From assembly GCF_041435115.1 (NCBI RefSeq), contig NZ_CP108046.1, positions 1,612,001-1,676,000 of the forward strand: 64,000 bases of DNA, read 5' to 3'. The notes beneath the pieces are model-generated. The model saw nothing but the letters and a program-made list of their open reading frames with translations, had not been told where the DNA came from and ran no database searches. Shown here piece after piece: positions 46,982 to 54,124 of the stretch. This stretch comes from Streptomyces sp. NBC_00289 (lineage in GTDB: Bacteria; Actinomycetota; Actinomycetes; Streptomycetales; Streptomycetaceae). Every line of letters starts with the position of its first letter. The first letter of the stretch is position 1. Position numbers and translations under genes: made by a program.

Positions 46982-47129
46982 GCCGGCCCGCACGGCGTGG
47001 CCTTCGGGGTGCCCCGCTTCCGGGCGCGTTCCCACGGCGGTTCGGCGTCGGCCGTATGCGACCTGTTTCGGTGTTCAGAAAGGAGCGCGGGCCTTTTAGA
47101 ATTCTCCCGACACACGGGGGAAGTGGGTT

Positions 47130-47930
47130 ATGGACACAGTTATCGTGCAGTTGCCCGAGGAAACAGATTCTCACTCCGAAGCGATTCGCCGCAAACCACG
47201 GCTTTTACACATGGGCCCCGGTGAAACCCGTGACTTCGGCAGGGGAAGTCCGGACACCGCGCTGCCCATCGTGTTAACCGATCCGGGGGTTTCGCGTCGC
47301 GCCGGGCGCATCGAGGCCGCCGGGGACTTCTGGCGGTTGTCGAACTTCAGCACCTCGTCCACCTATGTCGTGGAGAACCTCGAAGGTGCGGGCGAGCACA
47401 TCAAAGTCGCGCCGGGTCGGCTCGGCGCGCCCGTACCGTTCGAATTCTCCAGAGTGGTGCTGCCCGCCCTGAACGGCACCGCGACCTTCAAGGTCTTCGC
47501 ACCACAGCACGCCTACGCGCAGGACGGCACCGGGCCCGACCACGGGGAACAAACCGTCAGTCCTTTCTCCCTCGACCCGACGTCCAAGTACTTCCTCGTG
47601 CTCGTCGCTCTGTGCGAACCCAGACTCCGCAGCTCCACCGGTGCGGCGCTGCCCGGCGCCGGGGAGATCGTCGAGCGCCTGAGTCCCCTCGAGTCGTGCC
47701 GGGACCTGACCCGCTCGGCGGTGAACTACCACATCGACTACCTGACGGCCACGAAGCTGCGGTTGCGGACGGACCGGACGGAGGACCCGTCCCCGCGCGC
47801 CTCCAAGGACGGGGCGCGGGTGGGTGCCAAGCGCGAGGACCTGGTCACGCTCGCCCTGCGGTTCGACCTGGTGCGCGAGGAACACCTCACCCTGCTGCCG
47901 CAGCGCAGCCCGCTGCCCTGCCCCCGCTGA
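47130..47930 (+). CDS. FHA-like domain protein with possible C-terminal helix-turn-helix
   Basis: A 266-residue cytoplasmic protein. Residues 30-110 look like a forkhead-associated fold: FGRGSPDTALPIVLTDPGVSRRAGRIEAAGDFWRLSNFSTSSTYVVEN contains the FGR, the SRR-like pThr-binding turn and the NxS position of FHA domains. The C-terminal part (EIVERLSPLESCRDLTRSAVNYHIDYLTATKLRL) resembles a helix-turn-helix. It may bind a phosphorylated partner of a Ser/Thr kinase. GGGGGAAG lies 7 bases before the ATG. It stands alone between cydAB and the small secreted proteins. Confidence 0.7.
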   Translation: MDTVIVQLPEETDSHSEAIRRKPRLLHMGPGETRDFGRGSPDTALPIVLTDPGVSRRAGRIEAAGDFWRLSNFSTSSTYVVENLEGAGEHIKVAPGRLGAPVPFEFSRVVLPALNGTATFKVFAPQHAYAQDGTGPDHGEQTVSPFSLDPTSKYFLVLVALCEPRLRSSTGAALPGAGEIVERLSPLESCRDLTRSAVNYHIDYLTATKLRLRTDRTEDPSPRASKDGARVGAKREDLVTLALRFDLVREEHLTLLPQRSPLPCPR

Positions 47931-47937
47931 GGCCACC

Positions 47938-47963
47938 GGGTCCCTGACAGCTGTCAGGGACCC
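47938..47963. terminator. perfect 26-bp palindrome after the FHA-like gene
   Basis: GGGTCCCTGACAG joined directly to its reverse complement lies 8 bases after the FHA-like stop and 80 bases before the first SH3-like gene. It can form an 11-bp stem with an AGCT loop and so probably acts as a terminator. Its lack of spacer also fits a protein-binding site. Confidence 0.6.
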
Positions 47964-48043
47964 TCTCACCCCGCCTCTCCCTAGAGTGCTGAGTGCCGGC
48001 CAAGTGCCGCGCAGTCACACATCGGTACAGGGGGAAACACGTC

Positions 48044-48445
48044 ATGCCCACTCGCACTCTCGCCAGGGCCGCACTCGTCGGCGCCGGCGCCCTCACCCTG
48101 CTCGGCTCGCTCACCGCCACCGCGACCGCCGGTTCCCCGACCGCGGGTACGGCCGTCGTGGCGTCGACAGCCGGCCAGGGCTCCGCGCACGTCCTGGCGG
48201 CACCGTACGCGGTCGAGCCGTACGAGACCGTCAACATCCGCAAGGGACCCGCCCGTTCGTACGACAAGGTCGGCAGCGTGGTGGCGAACCAACCGCGTGG
48301 CGCCTACTGCTGGACCCACGGCGAGACCATCAGCGACCACGGCTACACCAACGACGTCTGGGTGCAGCTCGTCGAGGGCTATGTCAGCGCCGTCTACCTC
48401 AAGGGCAACGAGTACGGCGACCTGCCCGCCTCCGCGACCTGCTGA
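48044..48445 (+). CDS. small secreted SH3b-like protein 1
   Basis: A 133-residue exported protein. The signal peptide (RAALVGAGALTLLGSLTATATAG) is followed by a single bacterial SH3 domain with the typical opening VNIRKGPARSYDKVGSVV and inner strand WVQLVEGYVSAVYLKG. Two Cys (AYCWTH and the final C) could pair. SH3b domains bind cell-wall glycans or peptides. GGGGGAA precedes the ATG. It is the first of three adjacent genes of the same design. Confidence 0.8.
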   Translation: MPTRTLARAALVGAGALTLLGSLTATATAGSPTAGTAVVASTAGQGSAHVLAAPYAVEPYETVNIRKGPARSYDKVGSVVANQPRGAYCWTHGETISDHGYTNDVWVQLVEGYVSAVYLKGNEYGDLPASATC

Positions 48446-48474
48446 TCCGGACCACTCGGAAGGAGCCAGGAGTC

Positions 48475-48861
48475 ATGCGTAAAAGGACCGGACTGCTCGC
48501 GGCCGCCGGGGCCCTCGCCCTGGTGGGCGCCACCGCGCCCACGGCCGCCGCCGACGGACACGGCCAGGGCTACTACGGGGTGTGGGCGAGCAACGTCAAC
48601 ATCCGCGAGGTCTATCCCGACGCCTGCTGGGACTACCCGTCCCCGGGCAACTGCCCCGAGGTGCTCGGGCAGGTCAGCGCACCGACCCAGGTCTTCGTGC
48701 GCTGCCAGTTCCCCGGCCAGCCGGTCGGCGGAAACCCGTACTGGGTGGTCGTCGAGGTTCCCGGGTGGACCCACTACGGCGTGATGGCCAGCTACTACAT
48801 CGACAACCAGAGCAACTGGATCGACGGCGTACCCACCAACTGCGTGTGGTCCGGCGGCTGA
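48475..48861 (+). CDS. small secreted SH3b-like protein 2
   Basis: A 128-residue exported protein with signal peptide (GLLAAAGALALVGATAPTAAA) and a divergent SH3-like core: SNVNIREVYPDACWDYPSP, GQVSAPTQVFVRCQ, YWVVVEVPGWTHYGVMASYYID. Four Cys (ACWDY, NCPEV, RCQFP, NCVWS) suggest two disulfides. AAGGAG lies before the ATG. It is 29 bases after protein 1 and likely in one operon with it. It differs from protein 1 by an inserted Cys-containing loop after the NIR motif. Confidence 0.78.
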   Translation: MRKRTGLLAAAGALALVGATAPTAAADGHGQGYYGVWASNVNIREVYPDACWDYPSPGNCPEVLGQVSAPTQVFVRCQFPGQPVGGNPYWVVVEVPGWTHYGVMASYYIDNQSNWIDGVPTNCVWSGG

Positions 48862-48914
48862 CCACCGCCACCGCTCGACACCGACATCCGCACGACCGAA
48901 CCATGGGGGAAGAC

Positions 48915-49310
48915 ATGAAGACACTGATCCGCCGCTCGGCCACCGCACTGGCCGTGGCCGCACTCACCGCCGGGGCCCTCGCCACCACGGCGGAGGCCGC
49001 GCCGACGGTGCACACCTCCGCCGCGGCCGCCGCGAACAGCGGTGACCCGGCCCTCACCGACGTCTACATCTGGGCGACCGACGTGAACCTCCGCCAGCAG
49101 CCGACCAGCGCGTCGAACCGCCTCGCGGTCCGTTCGCAGTACTGGCTGGACGCCGTGTGCCAGACGCAGGGCCAGACCGTCAGCGATCCCGCCGTCGGCA
49201 CCAACAACTGGTGGACCGCGGTGATGGAGTTCTCCGGCAGCGACGTCGCCTACGTCAGCAACCTGTATCTCCGCGGCGGCGAGAAGATCGCCGGAGTTCC
49301 GGACTGCTGA
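48915..49310 (+). CDS. small secreted SH3b-like protein 3
   Basis: A 131-residue exported protein. Its signal peptide (ATALAVAALTAGALATTAEAA) is followed by an SH3-like core TDVNLRQQPTSASNRLAV, then WLDAVCQTQGQ, NNWWTAVMEFSGSDVAYVSNLYLRGG and a C-terminal Cys. It keeps the [V]-N-[IL]-R signature of the other two. GGGGGAAG precedes the ATG at 48915 (an ATG at 48903 overlaps that site). A strong hairpin follows, so the operon ends here. Confidence 0.8.
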   Translation: MKTLIRRSATALAVAALTAGALATTAEAAPTVHTSAAAAANSGDPALTDVYIWATDVNLRQQPTSASNRLAVRSQYWLDAVCQTQGQTVSDPAVGTNNWWTAVMEFSGSDVAYVSNLYLRGGEKIAGVPDC

Positions 49311-49348
49311 AGCCCGGCGGACCCCGGGCACACCGGGACGGAGTGAGG

Positions 49349-49385
49349 CGGTGGGGCGCACCCGGGGGACGGGGGCGCCCCACCG
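49349..49385 (+). terminator. terminator after the three SH3-like genes
   Basis: An 11-bp stem (49349-49359 with 49375-49385, core GGTGGGGCGC) with a 15-base loop lies 39 bases after the stop of the third gene. Confidence 0.75.
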
Positions 49386-49502
49386 GCCGTCGGCCGACCG
49401 CCGGGCACAGGGCCCGCACCCACCGTCGCGGACGGACCGCATCGACGTCCTGTCAGAGCCCTCGGCTACTGTGTCCCGTCTGGATCATGAGGGGAGACGG
49501 GC

Positions 49503-50213
49503 ATGCTGGTCGGGGTGGGGAAGCGATGGCGTCGGATGGCCCATGTGGCTTTGCTGGCGGGGGTGTTGGCGGGCTGCGCGGAGGCCACGGACGAGGACGG
49601 GAAGGCGCCGGCGAAGACGTCCGCGGGCGCTTCGGCGGCCGTGTCCGGTGACGACGGGACGGTTGCCCGGAGCGGCGGCACGATCGGCGCCGAGGGATCG
49701 GCCTGCGAACTGCCCGTCACCTTCGACATCGCCAAGGGGTGGACGGCGGAAGCCGTCGAGTCCGGTACGGCCTCCGACAGCGCCACGAGCGGCTCCGGTG
49801 ACCTCGAGGACGAGCTCGCCGAGGAGGTCGCCGACTCGCTCCTGCGCCAGGGCCCGGTCACCGCGGCCTGCGAGGTCGACGCCAAGCCGGCGGGCAACAT
49901 CGGCTACCTCCGGGTCTGGACCGGCAAGGCCGGCAGCGCCAGCGCGCGCAGCGTCCTGGAGGCCTTCGTCGGCGCCGAGGAGCAGGCGAGCAAGGCCAAG
50001 TACCACTCGTTCAAGGCCGGTGACGTGGTCGGCGCCGAGGTGGAGTACCTCTACACCAGCGCGATCCTCGAGGAGACGAAGAAGGAGCGCGCCCTCGCCG
50101 TCACGACGCCCGATGGTCCTGTCGTACTGCACCTGGGCGGCATGGACACCGAGGAGCACGAGGCGATGCTCCCGGCCCTCGAACTGGCGAAGCGGACCCT
50201 GCGGGTGAGCTGA
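49503..50213 (+). CDS. lipoprotein of unknown function
   Basis: A 236-residue membrane-anchored lipoprotein. The signal (WRRMAHVALLAGVLAGC) ends in the lipobox VLAGC, so the Cys would carry the lipid. A Ser/Ala/Asp-rich linker leads to a globular domain (about 65-236) with strands LPVTFDIAKGWTAEAV, GYLRVWTG, VVGAEVEYLYTSAI and VVLHLGGMDT. These resemble the PsbP/Mog1-like or LppX-type folds of Streptomyces lipoproteins. GGGGAGA lies 6 bases before the ATG. Function unknown. Confidence 0.8.
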   Translation: MLVGVGKRWRRMAHVALLAGVLAGCAEATDEDGKAPAKTSAGASAAVSGDDGTVARSGGTIGAEGSACELPVTFDIAKGWTAEAVESGTASDSATSGSGDLEDELAEEVADSLLRQGPVTAACEVDAKPAGNIGYLRVWTGKAGSASARSVLEAFVGAEEQASKAKYHSFKAGDVVGAEVEYLYTSAILEETKKERALAVTTPDGPVVLHLGGMDTEEHEAMLPALELAKRTLRVS

Positions 50214-50263
50214 GCACCGAAAACGAGGTGCCGTGCGCCGGTGTCGTCCCTACGCTTCCCGTC

Positions 50264-50860
50264 ATGGACAGCACAGGGACCGAACGTCTGCTGAACGTCG
50301 TGGACGTCGAGGCGACCTGCTGGCCCGGTTCTCCACCGCCGGGCCAGACCAGCGAGATCATCGAGATCGGTATGACCGTCGTCGACCTGGCCGCCCGTGA
50401 GCGAGTCGCCCGCCACCGGATCCTGGTACGGCCCGCGCGCTCCCGGGTCAGCGCGTTCTGCACCGAGCTGACCGGCCTCACTCAGCACGAGGTCGAGCAG
50501 GGTCTGTCCTTCACCGAGGCGTGCCGGCTGCTCGCGGCCGGGCACGACGCCGGGATCCGGCCGTGGACCAGTTGGGGCGACTACGACCGCCACCAGTTCA
50601 CCCGCCAGTGCCGGGCGACCGGGACGCCCTATCCCTTCGGCCGGTTCCACACCAACGCCAAGGCCGCCTTCACCGAGGCGCACGGGCTGCGCAAGCGGCC
50701 CGGGATGGCCCAGGCCCTGCGGTTGGCCGGACTGCCGCTCGAAGGGCGCCATCACCGGGGTGAGGACGACGCCTGGAACATCGCGGCCCTGGTCCTGCGA
50801 CTGGCCGCGGACGGCACATGGCCGCACCCGTCGGAGCGGCGCGAGACCGAACACCCCTGA
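50264..50860 (+). CDS. DEDDh 3'-5' exonuclease (ERI1/KapD-like)
   Basis: A 198-residue DnaQ-fold nuclease. Exo I is NVVDVEATCW (Asp and Glu), Exo II falls in WTSWGDYDRHQF, and Exo III is HHRGEDDAWNIAAL with catalytic His and Asp, giving the DEDDh set. EIIEIGMTVVD and FCTELTGLTQHEVEQG match the ERI1-like subgroup that trims RNA 3' ends, so RNA may be the substrate. The ATG at 50264 has no strong Shine-Dalgarno. It is convergent with the SRPBCC gene. Confidence 0.87.
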   Translation: MDSTGTERLLNVVDVEATCWPGSPPPGQTSEIIEIGMTVVDLAARERVARHRILVRPARSRVSAFCTELTGLTQHEVEQGLSFTEACRLLAAGHDAGIRPWTSWGDYDRHQFTRQCRATGTPYPFGRFHTNAKAAFTEAHGLRKRPGMAQALRLAGLPLEGRHHRGEDDAWNIAALVLRLAADGTWPHPSERRETEHP

Positions 50861-50881
50861 CCGCGCCCGGGCGGCGACGAC

Positions 50882-51349
50882 TCACCCGCGGCGCCCGGCC
50901 TCGACGAGGCCCGCGAGCTTGGACAAGGCCATGCGCGTACCCGTCTCGTTGTCCGCGGCGGGTACCGCTTCGGGGATGCCCTCGTGGACGACGAGCACAT
51001 CGGTGCCACCGTTCGCGTCGGTGAGCGTGGTGGTCATCGTCATCGTGCCCCGCAGTGCCGGGTCGTCGCTCTCGAACGCGAACACCTCGACCACCTTCTC
51101 GTCCGGGACGAGCTCGGCGAAACGCCCGCCGTAGGTGTCCGTGCGGGAGTCCGACTTCCCGGCACCGACCGCCGTCCCGTAGGTCAGCGACACACGGAAC
51201 TCGCCGCCTTCGCGGGCGTCGAACACATGGATGTGGCTGCTCATGCCGTCCGGCACCCGCCACTTCGCGATCGCCTCGGCGTCCACCAGCGCCCGGTACA
51301 CAGCCGCGCGTGGGGCGTTCACATGCCACGAGACCCGCGTCGAGTACAT
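50882..51349 (-). CDS. SRPBCC / AHSA1-like protein
   Basis: A 155-residue START-like fold protein (Activator of Hsp90 ATPase homologue 1 type). VSWHVNAPRAAVYRALVDAEAIAKWRVPDGM, REGGEFRVSLTYG and ELVPDEKVVEVFAFES are the family's first helix, strand and turn. It ends with a long helix TRMALSKLAGLVEAG. Such proteins bind hydrophobic ligands; no specific ligand can be named. It is divergent from the YihY gene. Confidence 0.88.
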   Translation of the reverse strand: MYSTRVSWHVNAPRAAVYRALVDAEAIAKWRVPDGMSSHIHVFDAREGGEFRVSLTYGTAVGAGKSDSRTDTYGGRFAELVPDEKVVEVFAFESDDPALRGTMTMTTTLTDANGGTDVLVVHEGIPEAVPAADNETGTRMALSKLAGLVEAGRRG

Positions 51350-51437
51350 GGGTCCAACATAGGCCCGGGCCTGTCCTCCCGGCTCCGACTCTGTCCCGTG
51401 GGGCATGGGCCGGGCGCGTGGGGTTACTCCGGTCCTC

Positions 51438-52475
51438 ATGGCAAGGACTTCGAAATCCGATCAGGGCAGTGGTGCGGCGTCAGCGTCCGAGGCTCAGGCA
51501 CCAGGGCCGGAGGAACAGGCGGAGCGACAGGCGCCGGACGGACCCACCCAGTTGTCGAGACGGTCCTGGTTGGCCGTCCTCAAGGGCACTGCGAAAGAGT
51601 TCCAGAACGACGAACTCGCCGACCGGGCGGCGGCCCTGACGTACTACGGGGTGCTCTCCCTCTTCCCGGCCCTGCTGGTCCTGGTCTCGCTGCTGGGCAT
51701 CTCCGGGCAGTCGGCAACCCAGCAGGTCCTGGACAACGTCAACAAACTCGCCCCCGGCTCCGCCCGCGACATCATCAGTGACGCGGTGCGGCAGCTCCAG
51801 GGCCGGGGCGGCATCGGATCGCTCATGGCGGTCGTCGGCATCGTTCTGGCCGTGTGGTCGGCGTCCGGCTACGTCGCGGGGTTCATCCGCACCGCGAACG
51901 CCATCTACGACATGCCCGAGGGCCGCCCGGTGTGGAAGGTGCTGCCCATCCGGGTCGGCGTCACGGTGGTGCTGCTGGTGCTGGCCGTGATCAGCGCCCT
52001 GATCGTCGTGTTCACCGGTGGCATCGCCCGGCAGGCCGGCGCGGCGCTGGGGATCGGCGACACCGCGCTGACCGCGTGGTCGATCGCGAAGTGGCCGGTG
52101 CTGGTCGTCCTGGTCACCATCATGATCGCGCTGCTGTACTGGGCGTCCCCCAACGTGAAGGGCCGCGGCCTCAAGTGGATCACCCCGGGCAGCGTGCTGG
52201 CCCTGCTGATCTGGCTGCTCGCGTCCGCCGGGTTCGCCTTCTACGTGGCGAACTTCGCCTCGTACAACAAGACCTACGGCACACTCGCCGGCGTGATCGT
52301 GTTCCTCGTGTGGCTCTGGATCAGCAACATCGCGATCCTGCTGGGCCTGGAGTTCGACGCGGAGATGGCCCGGCAGCGCGCGGTCGCCGGCGGGCACCCC
52401 GCGGACGAGGAGCCGTACGTCCCGCCGCGCGACACCCGTGCCTGGAGCGAGGAGGACCGGCGCCGCATGACGTGA
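51438..52475 (+). CDS. YihY/BrkB-family integral membrane protein
   Basis: A 345-residue inner-membrane protein with six helices. The family signature DRAAALTYYGVLSLFPALLVLVSLLG is near residues 60-85, with YDMPEGRPVWKVLPIRV and the final YNKTYGTLAGVIVFLVWLWISNIAILLGLEFDAE. The family was once called ribonuclease BN, but this activity belongs elsewhere, and its true role (transport or envelope) is unresolved. The N- and C-termini are charged and cytoplasmic. A paralogue lies at 62596. Confidence 0.9.
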   Translation: MARTSKSDQGSGAASASEAQAPGPEEQAERQAPDGPTQLSRRSWLAVLKGTAKEFQNDELADRAAALTYYGVLSLFPALLVLVSLLGISGQSATQQVLDNVNKLAPGSARDIISDAVRQLQGRGGIGSLMAVVGIVLAVWSASGYVAGFIRTANAIYDMPEGRPVWKVLPIRVGVTVVLLVLAVISALIVVFTGGIARQAGAALGIGDTALTAWSIAKWPVLVVLVTIMIALLYWASPNVKGRGLKWITPGSVLALLIWLLASAGFAFYVANFASYNKTYGTLAGVIVFLVWLWISNIAILLGLEFDAEMARQRAVAGGHPADEEPYVPPRDTRAWSEEDRRRMT

Positions 52476-52635
52476 GGCCCCGGATCCCGCTTCGGTGGTG
52501 GGCTTCCCCGGGCCGCCCTCCGGCTCCGCGCCTTCGTCCGCCCTGCCGTGGGACAGATGGCATGGGCTGGGTATACGTACGCCGCCGAGCCGGGCAGTGC
52601 CGGGCCGGCACTGGTGGGGTGGACAGGCCGGAGAC

Positions 52636-53865
52636 ATGGAGGCGAGCGTGCTGCAGCGAACGACGGAAGTGGCCGAAGTGGGCATGGGCGGGAGCGAGTC
52701 GGGCACCGCCGACCTTCGCAAGCAGCGTCTGCGAAGACGCCTGGAGCGACTCATCGGCATCGCCGCCACGGAGGGCAACGAGCTCATACCGCTGCGCAAC
52801 GGCGACGCGATCTTCCCGGCCATGCTCGCGGCCATCCGGTCCGCCCGGCACACCGTGGACCTGATGACCTTCGTCTACTGGCGGGGCGAGGTCGCCCGCG
52901 AGTTCGCGGACGCGCTGGCCGAACGCGCCCGGGCGGGCGTGCGGGTGCGTCTGCTGCTCGACGGTTTCGGCGCCATGGAGATCGAGCAGGACCTGCTCGA
53001 CGCGATGGACAGCGCCGGAGTCCAGGTCGCCTGGTTCCGCAAGCCCGCGCGTCTGTCGCCGCTGAAGCAGAACCACCGCTGCCATCGCAAGGCTCTCGTC
53101 GTCGACGAGACGACGGCGTTCACGGGCGGGGTCGGCATCGCCGAGGAGTGGTGCGGCGACGCCCGCAACCCGGACGAGTGGCGCGACACCCACGTACAGG
53201 TACGCGGCCCCGCCGTCGACGGCATCGCCGCCGCCTTCGCGCAGAACTGGGCCGAGTGCCACGACACGCTCTACGACGAGCGCGACCGGTTCACGGAGCA
53301 CGAGCAGCCGGGGCGGGCCACCGTTCAGGTCGTGCGGGGGTCGGCCAGCTTCGGCTGGCAGGACATGCAGACACTCGTCCGGGTCGTGCTGTCCTCCGTG
53401 GAGGAACGATTCCGGTTGTCCACCGCCTACTTCGCCCCGGACCCGTACTTCGTCGGCCTGCTCGCGGAGACCGCCCGGCGCGGGGTACGGGTGGAGATCC
53501 TGCTGCCCGGCCCGCACACCGACCAGCGGGCCTGCCGTCTGGCCGGGCAGCAGCACTACCAGACGCTGCTCGACGCGGGCGTCGAGATACGCGAGTACCA
53601 GCCGACGATGCTGCACACGAAGATCATGACGGTGGACGGCGTGGCCTCACTGATCGGCTCGACCAACTTCAACCGGCGGTCGATGGAGCACGACGAGGAG
53701 GTCATGCTCGCCGTGCTCGACGAGCACTTCACCGCCACCCTCGACGGTGACTTCGAGGACGACTGGAAGGCGGGCGAGTCCATCGACCCCGTGCGCTGGC
53801 GGCGCCGCCCTCTGCCCCAGCGTCTGCGCGAGGCGGCGGTCACACCGATCCGGCGTTTCCTCTGA
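52636..53865 (+). CDS. phospholipase D-family cardiolipin synthase-like protein
   Basis: A 409-residue protein with two HKD motifs, HRKALVVD (about residues 154-161) and HTKIMTVD (about 330-337). Each is followed by the G-rich part (AFTGGVGIAEEW, SLIGSTNFNRRSMEHDEE) of the PLDc domain. Bacterial members exchange phosphatidyl groups to form cardiolipin or similar lipids. Unlike classical Cls, it lacks N-terminal membrane helices, so it may act as a peripheral enzyme. CGGAGA lies before the ATG at 52636. It lies 160 bases after the YihY gene. Confidence 0.9.
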   Translation: MEASVLQRTTEVAEVGMGGSESGTADLRKQRLRRRLERLIGIAATEGNELIPLRNGDAIFPAMLAAIRSARHTVDLMTFVYWRGEVAREFADALAERARAGVRVRLLLDGFGAMEIEQDLLDAMDSAGVQVAWFRKPARLSPLKQNHRCHRKALVVDETTAFTGGVGIAEEWCGDARNPDEWRDTHVQVRGPAVDGIAAAFAQNWAECHDTLYDERDRFTEHEQPGRATVQVVRGSASFGWQDMQTLVRVVLSSVEERFRLSTAYFAPDPYFVGLLAETARRGVRVEILLPGPHTDQRACRLAGQQHYQTLLDAGVEIREYQPTMLHTKIMTVDGVASLIGSTNFNRRSMEHDEEVMLAVLDEHFTATLDGDFEDDWKAGESIDPVRWRRRPLPQRLREAAVTPIRRFL

Positions 53866-53957
53866 CCGCCCTTGCGACGACCGCCGGAGGGACTGTTCCG
53901 AACCTCGGGCGGCCCGCGTCGCCGGCCCGCTCGGACGAACGTGCTCTGCCCGCCGGA

Positions 53958-54124
53958 TCACTCGCCCCCGAGGCCGGCGGACACTCGCCCCCGAGGTCGG
54001 CGGGTCACTCGCCCCCGAGGTCGGCGGGTCACTCGCCCCCGAGGTCGGCGGGTCACTCGCCCCCGAGGTCGGCGGGTCACTCGCCCCCGAGGTCGGCGGG
54101 TCACTCGCCCCTGAGGTCGGCGAT
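53958..54124. repeat. 24-bp tandem repeat, seven copies, containing the MFS stop codon
   Basis: The unit TCACTCGCCCCCGAGGTCGG plus CGGG is repeated at 53958, 53982 (one base short), 54005, 54029, 54053, 54077 and 54101; copies 3-6 are identical. The last copy encodes the C-terminus ADLRGE and TGA of the transporter on the minus strand. The next four downstream copies would read PADLGGE-stop in the same frame. The array therefore arose by expansion of the gene's own 3' end, including its stop codon. Confidence 0.95.

Noticed and set aside
53872..54114. Arg-rich repeat peptide (RPRGRRVT units) on the plus strand
   Set aside because: A translation of the 24-bp tandem repeat in a non-coding frame, without an RBS. 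The repeat derives from the transporter gene on the other strand.
53958..54124. CRISPR array
   Set aside because: The 24-bp units are directly adjacent with no spacers and no cas genes are near.
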